The notes under the pieces were generated by a model, which saw nothing but the letters and a program-made list of their open reading frames with translations, did no database searches and was not told where the DNA came from. This document shows positions 48,060-56,562 of a stretch of DNA of 64,000 nt, piece by piece. Position 1 is the first letter of the stretch. Every line of letters begins with the position of its first letter. The position numbers and the translations under genes are program-made. Origin of the DNA: Candidatus Siliceabacter maunaloa. GTDB lineage: Bacteria > Actinomycetota > Thermoleophilia > Solirubrobacterales > Solirubrobacteraceae. Location of the stretch: NCBI GenBank assembly GCA_024330185.1, contig JANDLV010000007.1:1-64000 (forward strand). Direction: 5' to 3'.

Positions 48060-49045
48060 GCGAGAGCGGCCACGCGCCCACCGTCTCGGTGATCACCCCG
48101 CTGTACAACTCCGCGCGGCACATCGCCGCGACGCTCGAGAGCCTCATGGCCCAGACTCACGGGGACTGGGAGTGCGTGCTGGTCGACGACGGGTCGACCG
48201 ACGCGACACATGAGGCGATCGCGCCGTTCCTCGCCGCTCCGCGCTTCAGCTACATCCGGCAGCCCAACCAGGGCATCGCGGGCGCGCGCAACACCGCGAT
48301 CCAGGCGGCGCGGGGGACGTGGATCGCGTTCCTCGACCACGACGACCGCTGGCTGCCCACAAAGCTCGAGAGCCAGCTGGGGCTGGCGCGGGCCGCCGGC
48401 TCGGACCTGGTCGCGACGGACGCGACGATAGTGCGCGGCGGCGAGCGAATCCTCTACAGCGAGTGCTTCCCGGAACACGTGCGGGCGCGCCTCGAGCGGC
48501 TCGGCGACAGCGACGTCGACGTGCTCGAGTTCCTGCTCGAGGCGAATCCCCTCTGCGCCTCCTCGGTGATGCTCCGCCGCGCGCTCTTCGAGCGGCACGG
48601 ACTCCTCGACGTCGCGGCCAGCTCCGCGGACGACTACGACATGTGGCTGCGCTGCGCGCCCGACGCCCGGTTCGGCTTTGTTCTCGAGCCGCTCGTCGAG
48701 TACTTCGTACACGATGCCAACGTCTCCGCAGACATGGCGAAGCTGCGCAAGACGATCATCTACGTGCTGTTCAAGACGCTGCCGCGCTACGAAGGCGACC
48801 GCGCCCGGATGCGGCAGTTCCGCGCGGCCCTCGCGGTGCACTACGCCGCGCTGTTCGACGAGCTGCTGCGTCGCGGCAGGTACCATGCCGCCGTTCGTGA
48901 GGGGGTCTCGCTTCTCACGCGGGGCCGCCAGGGCATCGCCGTCCTCGCGAGGACGGCGAGGCTCGACCGCAGGGTGCGGTCTCTCGCCGGTCGGGCGCTC
49001 GGGCGCCGGGGCACACCTCGACCGCGATCGCTGTCCGGGCGCTGA
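48056..49045 (+). CDS. GT2 glycosyltransferase
   Basis: 329 residues. TVSVITPLYNSARHIAATLESLMAQTHGDWECVLVDDGSTDAT, NQGIAGARNTAIQAARGTWIAFLDHDDRWLPTKLE (DXD as DHDD) and SADDYDMWLRCAPDARF form a complete GT2. The C-terminal ~80 residues are basic and helical. The ATG at 48056 overlaps the previous stop. Part of the exporter operon. Confidence 0.88.
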   Translation: MSESGHAPTVSVITPLYNSARHIAATLESLMAQTHGDWECVLVDDGSTDATHEAIAPFLAAPRFSYIRQPNQGIAGARNTAIQAARGTWIAFLDHDDRWLPTKLESQLGLARAAGSDLVATDATIVRGGERILYSECFPEHVRARLERLGDSDVDVLEFLLEANPLCASSVMLRRALFERHGLLDVAASSADDYDMWLRCAPDARFGFVLEPLVEYFVHDANVSADMAKLRKTIIYVLFKTLPRYEGDRARMRQFRAALAVHYAALFDELLRRGRYHAAVREGVSLLTRGRQGIAVLARTARLDRRVRSLAGRALGRRGTPRPRSLSGR

Positions 49046-49057
49046 CCGCTCGAAGTC

Positions 49058-50215
49058 GTGCGGATCCTCTTCGTGGCCATGCCGCAGAGCGTGCACACCG
49101 CGCGCTGGATCAACCAGCTCGCAGGCAGGGGATGGGACATCCACCTCTTCCCGTCGATGCTCGAGCCTCTGCACGAGGATCTGCGCGACGTCACCGCCTA
49201 CGGCGTGTCCGCGCGGCGGCCGGCGACCGCACATCGCAGCGTCCGCTGGAGGGGACTGTGGCCGCTGCGAGCGGGCTCGTCGATCATCGGCCACCAGGCC
49301 CAGCCCCTGCTCCCCCGCGCCCTCGCCGCCCTCGTCAGGCATCTGCGGCCCGACCTGGTGCACTCACTCGAGATGCAGAAGGCCGGGTATCTGACGCTCG
49401 CCGCGAAGGAGCACCTCGGCGGTCGCTTCCCGCCCTGGGCGGTGACGAACTGGGGCAGCGACATCTACGTCTACGGCCGGCTCGCCGCGCACCGCGAGAG
49501 GATTCGGGCGGTGCTCGCCGCCTGCGACTACTACGGGTGCGAGTGCCGGCGCGACGTCGAGCTCGGGCGGGCGTTCGGCTTCACCGGCACGACGCTGCCG
49601 CTCGTTCCGAACTCAGGCGGCCTCCGGCTCGACCAGATCCAGCGCCTGCGCCGCCCAGAGCCGACCTCGAGCCGGCGGCTCGTCCTGCTCAAGGGCTACT
49701 CGGGCTGGGCCGGGAGGGGCAAGGTCGGCCTGCGGGCGATCGAGCTGTGCGCCCCGTACCTGAAGGGCTACCGGGTGGGCGTCTACCTCGCGAGCCCTGA
49801 GGTCGCGCTCGCCGCGGAACTGGTCGCCGACGCCACCGGCATCCCGATCGAGATCATCCCCCACGGCTCGCACGAGGACATCCTGCGGCTGCACGGCCGT
49901 GCCCGCGTGTCGATCGGCTTGAGCATCGGCGACGCCATCAGCACCTCCGGGCTCGAGGCGATGTCGATGGGTTCGTTTCCGATCCAGTCCGCCACGAGCT
50001 GCATCGACGAGTGGATCTGCGACGGCGAGACGGGTGCGCTGGTCCATCCCGACGACCCCGAGGACACCGCTGCCGCGCTGCGTCGCGCGGTGACCGACGA
50101 CCGCCTCGTCGACGACGCGGCGGCGGCGAACGCCGCGGTTACGGCGCAGCGACTGGAGTACCGGCTGATCCAGGCCGAGGTGGTCGCCGCCTACGAGTGG
50201 ATCGACGCCCGTTGA
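49058..50215 (+). CDS. GT4-like glycosyltransferase
   Basis: 385 residues, start GTG. ILFVAMPQSVHTARWINQLAGRGWDIHLFPS is the family opening. WAVTNWGSDIYVYGRLAAHRERIRAVLAACDYYGCECRRD and LVLLKGYSGWAGRGKVGLRAIEL are mid-protein motifs, and GDAISTSGLEAMSMGSFPIQSATSCIDEWICDGETG is the donor region with a variant EX7E. It is a divergent GT4 subgroup that I see as glycan-locus specific. Last gene of the exporter operon. Confidence 0.8.
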   Translation: MRILFVAMPQSVHTARWINQLAGRGWDIHLFPSMLEPLHEDLRDVTAYGVSARRPATAHRSVRWRGLWPLRAGSSIIGHQAQPLLPRALAALVRHLRPDLVHSLEMQKAGYLTLAAKEHLGGRFPPWAVTNWGSDIYVYGRLAAHRERIRAVLAACDYYGCECRRDVELGRAFGFTGTTLPLVPNSGGLRLDQIQRLRRPEPTSSRRLVLLKGYSGWAGRGKVGLRAIELCAPYLKGYRVGVYLASPEVALAAELVADATGIPIEIIPHGSHEDILRLHGRARVSIGLSIGDAISTSGLEAMSMGSFPIQSATSCIDEWICDGETGALVHPDDPEDTAAALRRAVTDDRLVDDAAAANAAVTAQRLEYRLIQAEVVAAYEWIDAR

Positions 50216-50260
50216 TCTCCGTCGTCATTCCGATTCGAAGAACGTGCGGCTGGCACGCGC

Positions 50261-50266
50261 TAGCTT
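50261..50266 (+). promoter_or_regulatory. -10 element TAGCTT
   Basis: TAGCTT lies 10 nt before the ATG at 50277 in the leaderless-type arrangement. Confidence 0.35.
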
Positions 50267-50276
50267 GCGGGGTAGG

Positions 50277-51281
50277 ATGCCTTCCTCCGTCAGGCGCCGT
50301 GTCGCGCTTCCCGTGGCCCGGGCGCTAGTCCGCGGCCTGTCCGAGGTAACCGCGCGATCGCTGGCCCGGTACTCCCCCGACGAGGCCATCGGGTTCGACG
50401 TCCCGCACCGCGTCTTCTCGCGGCACGGCTTCAACCTGCTCGAGAGGAGCTTCTTCCTCCCCATCCCCGACGAGGAGGATCTCGACGAGGCCTTCTGGCG
50501 CCGGCGGTCGGACCTGGTGGGCGTCGACCTGAACGAACGCGCTGCCCTCGCCCTGCTCGACGACGTCCTGCCACGCTACGCGCGCGAGTTCGGCGAGGCG
50601 GTGCCGGTGCACCAGAAGGATCCGGCGTCGAACGTCTTCCTGGTCAACAGCAGCTTCATGGCGGTCGACGCGGAGGTCTACTACGCCCTCATCCGCCACC
50701 TGCGCCCGCGCCGCATCGTCGAGGTCGGCGCCGGCTGGTCGACCCTCTTCGCCGCCGAAGCAGTGCGCGCCGGCGAGCGCGAGGACGGCCGCCCAACCGA
50801 GCTGCTGGCGGTCGATCCGTACCCGCTGTCCTTCCTCAAGCAGCCGGTCGACGGCCTCTCCCGCCTGGTAGAACGCAAGGTGCAGGATCTCGACCTTGAT
50901 CTGTTCACGTCGCTCGAGGCGGGCGACATCCTGTTCATCGACTCCACGCACGCCCTGCGCTCCGGAGGCGACGTACAGTTCGAGTACTGCGAGATCCTCC
51001 CGCGCCTGCAGCCGGGAGTCGTGGTGCACGTCCACGACATCAACCTCCCGCTGGAGTATCCCCGTCGCTACGTCGAGTGCTACCGCTACTTCTTCAACGA
51101 GCAGTACCTGCTCCAGGCGTTCCTGGCCTTCAACAGCCGCTTCGAGGTGCTCTGGCCCGCTCGCCACATGCTGCTCAGCCACCCGCAGCGCGTCCGGGCG
51201 CTGTCGGCCGGCTACGACGCGATGAAGCGAAAGTATCCGCACCTCGAGCCTTCGAGCTTCTGGATGCGGGTCAGGCCCTAG
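50277..51281 (+). CDS. Class I SAM methyltransferase (Methyltransf_24-like)
   Basis: 334 residues. A basic N-terminal helix precedes HLRPRRIVEVGAGWSTLFAAEAV (motif I EVGAGWST), LLAVDPYP and GDILFIDSTHALRSGGDVQFEYCEILPRLQPGVVVHVHDI. The last two match the cephalosporin-hydroxylase/Methyltransf_24 group in glycan clusters. The ATG at 50277 was selected; an upstream GTG at 50244 is possible. It converges with the 51285 gene, 3 nt apart. Confidence 0.82.
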   Translation: MPSSVRRRVALPVARALVRGLSEVTARSLARYSPDEAIGFDVPHRVFSRHGFNLLERSFFLPIPDEEDLDEAFWRRRSDLVGVDLNERAALALLDDVLPRYAREFGEAVPVHQKDPASNVFLVNSSFMAVDAEVYYALIRHLRPRRIVEVGAGWSTLFAAEAVRAGEREDGRPTELLAVDPYPLSFLKQPVDGLSRLVERKVQDLDLDLFTSLEAGDILFIDSTHALRSGGDVQFEYCEILPRLQPGVVVHVHDINLPLEYPRRYVECYRYFFNEQYLLQAFLAFNSRFEVLWPARHMLLSHPQRVRALSAGYDAMKRKYPHLEPSSFWMRVRP

Positions 51282-51284
51282 CCG

Positions 51285-52292
51285 TCATTGTCGTCGCTGC
51301 AGGAGGAATCCGGCGTCGTCGCCCTCGCCGCGGGCGTTGAGCTCCCGCGAGCGCTCCTCCCAGGCGTCGAGTTCTTCCCGGGCGAACACCAGCTCGGGAC
51401 GCTCGCAGGCCGGTCGCAGGGGGATGCCGCGCCGGTACAGCTCGCTGCCCCAGAACTGCAGGGGCCACGAGTCGTGGAAGACGCGCCGGACGACCAGGCC
51501 GGCCCGATCGGCCAGCAGGGCGATCGAGCGCTTGGTGTGGACATGCAGGTGTCGGGGCGGGTCGAGACCGACCCAGTCGGTGCCGTACTCGCCCCAGGCG
51601 AAGCTGTCGGCCACGGGGACGCGGATGAGGATCGCCCCCCGCGGTGCCAGCAGCTTCCCCAGACTCCCCAGCACGACTCCGGGCGCGGCCATGTGCTCGA
51701 AGCTGTGGTGCAGCATGACCAGGTCGAAGCGCCCGCGCAGCGCGCTGAATTCGAGCCGCAGCACCGTGACCGGGCCGTAGCGACGGTCCTGCGGCAGGTA
51801 GGGATCGGTGCCGAGCAGGTGGACGAAGCCCTCATCGGCCAGCTCGAGCAGGATCCGCCCCGACCCGCTACCGATGTCCACGATCCTCGACGTGGTCGAC
51901 ACGCTCAACCCCTCCATCCAGTTGACGAAGGCGGGTGCTGGCCGGCGCGTCGCCCGTTCTAACAGCGGCCTTCCCCCGTGTAGCAGCAGCTCGGTCCGAA
52001 GGCGCCTGACGAGGCGCCCCAGGCTGCGCGCTGGGGGTCGGTGCTCCTCGAAGGAATAGTAGCCCGAGGGGTAGTACGGCGAGAGGTCATCGGGCGGGTC
52101 GCGCAGGCTCAGCGCCCCGCAGGCGCCGCACTCCAGGTAGCTGAACGGCTCGCGGGTGCCGAACATCATCTCGACCGTGCGGTGCTCGCGGTTGTCGCGG
52201 CGGTTGCCGCAGATCGGGCAGGTGTCGATCACGGCGGTGTGCGCGGTCCAGGGACCCTTTAGGACCCAGCGGTCAGGCATGATGTCACGCAT
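51285..52292 (-). CDS. SAM-dependent methyltransferase with N-terminal zinc site
   Basis: 335 residues. CPICGNRR and CGACGALSL form the N-terminal zinc-binding pair, then YYPSGYYSFEEHRPP. Motif I is RIVDIGSGSGRILLELAD, and VMLHHSFEHMAAPGVVLGSLGKLLAPRG is the later motif. Same plan as the 33355 protein. The start may be ATG 52292 or ATG 52280. It diverges from the FucNAc-type operon at 52332 across about 40 nt. Confidence 0.85.
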   Translation of the reverse strand: MRDIMPDRWVLKGPWTAHTAVIDTCPICGNRRDNREHRTVEMMFGTREPFSYLECGACGALSLRDPPDDLSPYYPSGYYSFEEHRPPARSLGRLVRRLRTELLLHGGRPLLERATRRPAPAFVNWMEGLSVSTTSRIVDIGSGSGRILLELADEGFVHLLGTDPYLPQDRRYGPVTVLRLEFSALRGRFDLVMLHHSFEHMAAPGVVLGSLGKLLAPRGAILIRVPVADSFAWGEYGTDWVGLDPPRHLHVHTKRSIALLADRAGLVVRRVFHDSWPLQFWGSELYRRGIPLRPACERPELVFAREELDAWEERSRELNARGEGDDAGFLLQRRQ

Positions 52293-52331
52293 GTACACCG
52301 ACGAGCCGATCACCACCACTGAGCGCCGCCG

Positions 52332-53228
52332 ATGAAGGTCCTCGTCCTGGGCGGCTCGGGCATGCTCGGCCACAAGGCCTGCCAGGTCCTCCACGACCGC
52401 TTCGAGACCTACGCCACTCTTCGCCGCCCCCTGGCGCCGGCCGTCGTCGGCGCTCTGTTCGAGCCGGGGCGCGTGCTGGGGGGCGTGGCGGCCGAGGACT
52501 ACGACAGCGTCGTCCGCGCGGTCGGAGCAGCCAGGCCGTCGGTGGTCGTCAACTGCGTGGGGATCGTCAAGCAGGCGTCGGCCGCGAAGGACCCGCTGCC
52601 CAGCATCGCGATCAACGCCCACTTCCCGCACCGCCTCGCCGCCCTCTGCGAGGCGACCGGGGCCCGGCTGATCCACGTGAGCACCGACTGCGTGTTCAGC
52701 GGCGCCGCCGGCGGTTACAGCGAGGACGACCCCCCCGACCCCGTCGACCTCTACGGCCGCTCGAAGCTGCTCGGGGAGGTCGACGACCCGCACGCGCTGA
52801 CCCTGCGCACGTCGATCATCGGGCGCGAACTCAGCGGAGCGTACGGCCTCGTCGAGTGGTTCCTCGGTCAGCACGGAGGCACGGCGCGCGGCTTCACCCG
52901 CGCCCTCTTCAGCGGCCTGACCACCCTCGAGCTGTCCGCGATCATCGCGCACGTCATCGCCGATCACCCCGATCTGAGCGGCCTGTGGCACGTGGCAGCC
53001 GACCCCATCAACAAGTTCGACCTGCTCTCCCTCGTGGCAGACGCCTACGGCCTCGACGTCCGCCTCGAGCCCGTCGACGAGCCGGTGATCGACCGCAGCC
53101 TCGACGGCAGCCGGTTTCGCTCGGCGACCGGCCTGGTCGCGCCGGGCTGGCCGACTATGCTGAAACGGATGGCCACGGACTCCACTCCCTACGACGAGCT
53201 GCGCAGGGCGACCGGTGTTCACGGGTAA
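52332..53228 (+). CDS. fnlB: UDP-2-acetamido-2,6-dideoxy-hexose 4-reductase-like SDR (FnlB/WbjC)
   Basis: 298 residues. MKVLVLGGSGMLGHKACQVL is the RmlD-type NADPH motif, VVNCVGIVKQASAAKDPLPSIAINAHFPHRLA the substrate part, and HVSTDCVFSGAAGGYSEDD plus DLYGRSKLLGE the catalytic region. RTSIIGRELSGAYGLVEWFL is typical of the WbjC/CapF N-terminal domain. The C-terminal cupin domain of CapF is absent, giving the short form. The following genes encode the dehydratase and 2-epimerase of the same UDP-L-FucNAc route. Confidence 0.82.
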   Translation: MKVLVLGGSGMLGHKACQVLHDRFETYATLRRPLAPAVVGALFEPGRVLGGVAAEDYDSVVRAVGAARPSVVVNCVGIVKQASAAKDPLPSIAINAHFPHRLAALCEATGARLIHVSTDCVFSGAAGGYSEDDPPDPVDLYGRSKLLGEVDDPHALTLRTSIIGRELSGAYGLVEWFLGQHGGTARGFTRALFSGLTTLELSAIIAHVIADHPDLSGLWHVAADPINKFDLLSLVADAYGLDVRLEPVDEPVIDRSLDGSRFRSATGLVAPGWPTMLKRMATDSTPYDELRRATGVHG

Positions 53229-54264
53229 GCGGATCGTCGTCACCGGCGGCACGGGCTCGCTCGGGACGGTGCTCGTGCGGCGCCTGCTGTCCGGTGCGGT
53301 GGGCCGGCCCGAGCGCATCACCGTCTTCTCGCGCGACGAGGGCAAGCAGCACGCGATGCGCCTGTCCTACCAGCACCGGTCGACCGCGACCGACGAGGTG
53401 ATCTTCAACAGCTTCGAGGAGCTGCTGCGCTTCCACATCGGCGACGTGCGTGACCCCGCCGGCCTGAGCGCCGTGCTGCGCGACGCCGACGTGGTGTTCA
53501 ACGCCGCGGCGCTCAAGCAGGTCCCGACCTGCGAGTACTTCCCGTACGAGGCGGTGCAGACCAACGTCTCGGGGGCCGAGAACATCGTGCGCGTCATCCG
53601 CGACAACCGCCTACCGGTCGAGACCGTCGTCGGCATCTCGACCGACAAGGCGGCCAAGCCGGTCAACGTCATGGGCATGACCAAGGCGATCCAGGAGCGC
53701 ATCTTCGTGCGGGCGAACCTCGACTGCCCGGACACGCGGTTCGTATGCGCCCGCTACGGCAACGTGCTCGCCTCGCGCGGTTCGGTCATCCCGCTGTTCC
53801 ACGCCCAGATCCGCCATGGCGGGCCGGTGACCATCACCTCGCCCGAGATGACGCGCTTCCTGCTCAGCCTCGAGGACGCCGTCGACACCATCCTCGCCGC
53901 CGTCGCGGAGGGCCAGCCGGGGGAGACGTACATCCCGCGCGTGCCGTCGGCTCGCGTCGACGATCTCGCCGCCGTCCTGATCGGCGACCGCGCGATCGAG
54001 ACGATCGTGACCGGCATCCGTCCGGGGGAGAAGCTGCACGAGATCCTCGTGACCGAGGAGGAGGGCCACCGCACGCTCGCGCGCGGCGACTACTACGTGA
54101 TCGCCCCGATGCTCCCCGAGCTGCAGGCGGGTGTGCCAGACGAGCGCCTCGAGCGCGAGTACAGCTCCAGCCACGACGTGATGGATCGCTCCGAGCTGGG
54201 CGAGCTGCTGCGAGGCAACCGGCTGCTCATCGACGACGAGCGTGCAGGCGAGCTGATCGTCTGA
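53215..54264 (+). CDS. fnlA: UDP-GlcNAc 4,6-dehydratase/5-epimerase-like (FnlA/CapE/WbjB)
   Basis: 349 residues, start GTG overlapping the previous gene by 14 nt. KRIVVTGGTGSLGTVLVRRLL is the NAD motif, FNAAALKQVPTCEYFPYEAVQTNVSG the CapD-type signature, and STDKAAKPVNVMGMTKAIQE the catalytic region. There the usual Tyr is Met153 with Lys157 (MxxxK), the atypical form known from CapE-type enzymes. FVCARYGNVLASRGSVIPLF and PEMTRFLLSLEDAVDTIL complete it. Soluble, cytoplasmic. Confidence 0.9.
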   Translation: MFTGKRIVVTGGTGSLGTVLVRRLLSGAVGRPERITVFSRDEGKQHAMRLSYQHRSTATDEVIFNSFEELLRFHIGDVRDPAGLSAVLRDADVVFNAAALKQVPTCEYFPYEAVQTNVSGAENIVRVIRDNRLPVETVVGISTDKAAKPVNVMGMTKAIQERIFVRANLDCPDTRFVCARYGNVLASRGSVIPLFHAQIRHGGPVTITSPEMTRFLLSLEDAVDTILAAVAEGQPGETYIPRVPSARVDDLAAVLIGDRAIETIVTGIRPGEKLHEILVTEEEGHRTLARGDYYVIAPMLPELQAGVPDERLEREYSSSHDVMDRSELGELLRGNRLLIDDERAGELIV

Positions 54265-54283
54265 CCGGGCTGCGCCGCCGCCC

Positions 54284-55375
54284 GTGAAGGTGCTGACGGT
54301 CCTCGGGACGCGTCCCGAGATCATCCGCCTCAGTCGCATCGTCGACAAGCTCGACCGCCTCTGCGACCACGTCCTCGTCCACACCGGGCAGAACTACGAC
54401 CGGGGGCTCTCCGACGTCTTCTTCGAGCAGCTGGGCGTGCGGGCGCCGGACCATCACCTGGGGGTCGAGGCGGCCAGCTTCGGCGAGCAGATCGGGAACA
54501 TCATCGCGGCGAGCGAGCGCATCCTGCGTGCAGAGCGCCCGGATCGCCTGCTGCTGCTCGGCGACACCAACAGCGCGCTGTCGGCGATCGTCGCCAAGCG
54601 TCTCGGCGTGCCGGTCTTCCACATGGAGGCCGGCAACCGCTGCTACGACGATCGCGTGCCCGAGGAGGTCAACCGGCGCATCATCGACCACTCCAGCGAC
54701 GTGCTTCTGCCCTACACCGAGCGCAGCCGGGCCAACCTCCTGCGCGAGGGCATCGCCGGCGAGCGCATCTTCGTGACCGGGAACCCCATCCACGAGGTGC
54801 TGCGCGCGCACAGCGCCGAGATCGAGGCCTCCGACGTGCTCGAGCGCCTCGGGCTCGAGCACGGACGCTACTTCCTCGTCACCATGCACCGCGAGGAGAA
54901 CGTCGACGTGGAGGAGCGCCTGCGCGCGCTCGTCGGCGCGCTGCGCCGGCTGCGCCGCGACTACGACGCGCCGGTGATCTGCAGCGTGCACCCGCGCACG
55001 CGCAAGATGATGGAGCGCTACGACCTCGAGGCCGGGGACGAGGGCATCGTCTTCGCCGCGCCGTTCGGGTTCTTCGATTTCGTCGCCCTCGAGCGCGCCG
55101 CGCTGTGCGTGCTCAGCGACAGCGGCACGGTGCAGGAGGAGTGCTGCATCTTCCGTGTGGCCAACGTGACGCTGCGCGACGTCACCGAGCGTCCGGAGAC
55201 GCTCGAGGCGGGAAGCAACATGCTCAGCGGGGCCGAGGAGGAGACGATCGTCCGCTGCGTGCGGATGGTGCTCGACGGCGCAGCGAACTGGCGGGTGCCG
55301 GCCGAGTACCTCGTGGAGGACGTCACCTCGACGGTGGCCCGGATCGTGCTGGGCTTCCGTCGTTCGACACGATGA
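54284..55375 (+). CDS. fnlC: UDP-sugar 2-epimerase (FnlC/CapG/WbjD-like)
   Basis: 363 residues, start GTG. VLTVLGTRPEIIRLSRIVDKL, LVHTGQNYDRGLSDVFFEQL, LLGDTNSALSAIVAKRLGVPVFHMEAGNRCYDDRVPEEVNRRIIDH and TMHREENVD are the 2-epimerase core. HMEAGNRC (not HVEAGLRS) together with LSDSGTVQEECCIF marks the WbjD/CapG branch. It would complete UDP-L-FucNAc with the two preceding genes. Its stop overlaps the start of the next GT. Confidence 0.9.
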   Translation: MKVLTVLGTRPEIIRLSRIVDKLDRLCDHVLVHTGQNYDRGLSDVFFEQLGVRAPDHHLGVEAASFGEQIGNIIAASERILRAERPDRLLLLGDTNSALSAIVAKRLGVPVFHMEAGNRCYDDRVPEEVNRRIIDHSSDVLLPYTERSRANLLREGIAGERIFVTGNPIHEVLRAHSAEIEASDVLERLGLEHGRYFLVTMHREENVDVEERLRALVGALRRLRRDYDAPVICSVHPRTRKMMERYDLEAGDEGIVFAAPFGFFDFVALERAALCVLSDSGTVQEECCIFRVANVTLRDVTERPETLEAGSNMLSGAEEETIVRCVRMVLDGAANWRVPAEYLVEDVTSTVARIVLGFRRSTR

Positions 55376-56562
55376 AGTTCGCGTTCGTCGCCGAGCACCT
55401 GCCGCCCTCGACCCAGTGGGCGGGCCAGACCTCGGTCATTCGCCGGCTGCTCGAGCCCCTCGATCCCGGCTCGTACTGCCTCGTCTCGCGCGTCGACTAC
55501 AACGCCGAGCCCTACGCGAGCGCGCCGGACCGTCTGCCCGCGCGCTATCACCACGTCCGCGAGCCCTTCGCGCGCCGTCCCGTCGCGAGCCCCCAGGACG
55601 CCGCACTGGCGTGGGGCGGAGCAGTGGGCAACCTGGCGGCGGCCGTCGCGGGCACCGCCGCGGCCGCGCGCCGCGAGCGCTGCGAAGCGATCGTCGCCTC
55701 CACCGACACAGCGCCGGACCTGCCGATCGGCTACGCGGTCAGCCGCATCCTGCGCGTCCCGTACTACGCATACCTGTTCGACGACTACCTGACCAAGTGG
55801 CACGACCGCACCAGGTCGATGCGCGCGGTCGCCCAGCGCATGGAACCCGCGCTCCTGCGTGGCGCCGCCGGCGTGATCGTCGCCAACGACGACCTCCGCG
55901 CCGAGCTCGTACGCCGCTACGGCGTGCGCGCGACGGTGATCCGCAACTCGGTGGACCTCACGCCGTACGAGCGCGAGGACGCCGATCCGCCGCCGTTCGG
56001 GGGCGAGGAGGTCCGGTTGGTCTTCACCGGTGCGGTGTACTGGGCGCAGTACGACGCGATGCGCAACCTGGTGGCCGCGCTCGAGTCGCTGCCCGGGGTG
56101 AACGCTCGTCTGCACGTGTACACGCCCTCTCCGCCGCGAGAGCTCGCCGAGGAGGGGGTGGGCGGCCCGATCGTCCTGCACGCCCAACAGCCGTCGTCCG
56201 CGATGCCCAGCCTCCAGCGCCAGGCCCACGTCCTGTTCCTGCCGCTCGCCTTCGAGCGGCCCTACTCGGACTTCATCCGGACCGCCGCGCCCGCGAAGAT
56301 GGGCGAGTTCCTCGCCGCCCGACGGCCGATCCTCGTCCACGCTCCGGCCGACTCCTTCGTGAGCTCCTACTTCCGCGAGCACGAGTGCGGCCTGGTGGTC
56401 GACGAGCCCGACCCGGCGAAGCTCGCGGCGGCGGTCCGGCGCCTGGCCACGGACGCCGGCCTGCGTGAGCGTCTGGCCGAGCGGGCGTGGGAGCGAGCGC
56501 GGGTCGACTACGACCTCGCCGGCGCGCGAGCGACCTTTGGCGGCGTCCTGGGCTTGAGCTAG
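55372..56562 (+). CDS. GT4-like glycosyltransferase
   Basis: 396 residues, ATG overlapping the 2-epimerase stop. It opens MKFAFVAEHLPPSTQWAGQT. YYAYLFDDYLTKWHDRTRSM resembles WbjE/FnlD-neighbour transferases. VIRNSVDLTPYE precedes the donor domain (VRLVFTGAVYWAQYDAMRNLVAAL), and APAKMGEFLAARRPILVHAPADSFVSSYF is the donor loop. Being last in the UDP-FucNAc operon, it is the natural candidate FucNAc transferase (inference). Its TAG stop shares a CTAG with the opposite gene. Confidence 0.8.
   Translation: MKFAFVAEHLPPSTQWAGQTSVIRRLLEPLDPGSYCLVSRVDYNAEPYASAPDRLPARYHHVREPFARRPVASPQDAALAWGGAVGNLAAAVAGTAAAARRERCEAIVASTDTAPDLPIGYAVSRILRVPYYAYLFDDYLTKWHDRTRSMRAVAQRMEPALLRGAAGVIVANDDLRAELVRRYGVRATVIRNSVDLTPYEREDADPPPFGGEEVRLVFTGAVYWAQYDAMRNLVAALESLPGVNARLHVYTPSPPRELAEEGVGGPIVLHAQQPSSAMPSLQRQAHVLFLPLAFERPYSDFIRTAAPAKMGEFLAARRPILVHAPADSFVSSYFREHECGLVVDEPDPAKLAAAVRRLATDAGLRERLAERAWERARVDYDLAGARATFGGVLGLS

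Noticed and set aside
47666-49363. Long minus-strand ORFs (565 and 701 residues) across 45951-49363.
   Set aside because: They are His/Arg/Gln-rich antisense shadows of the exporter-operon genes, as expected in very high-GC DNA.
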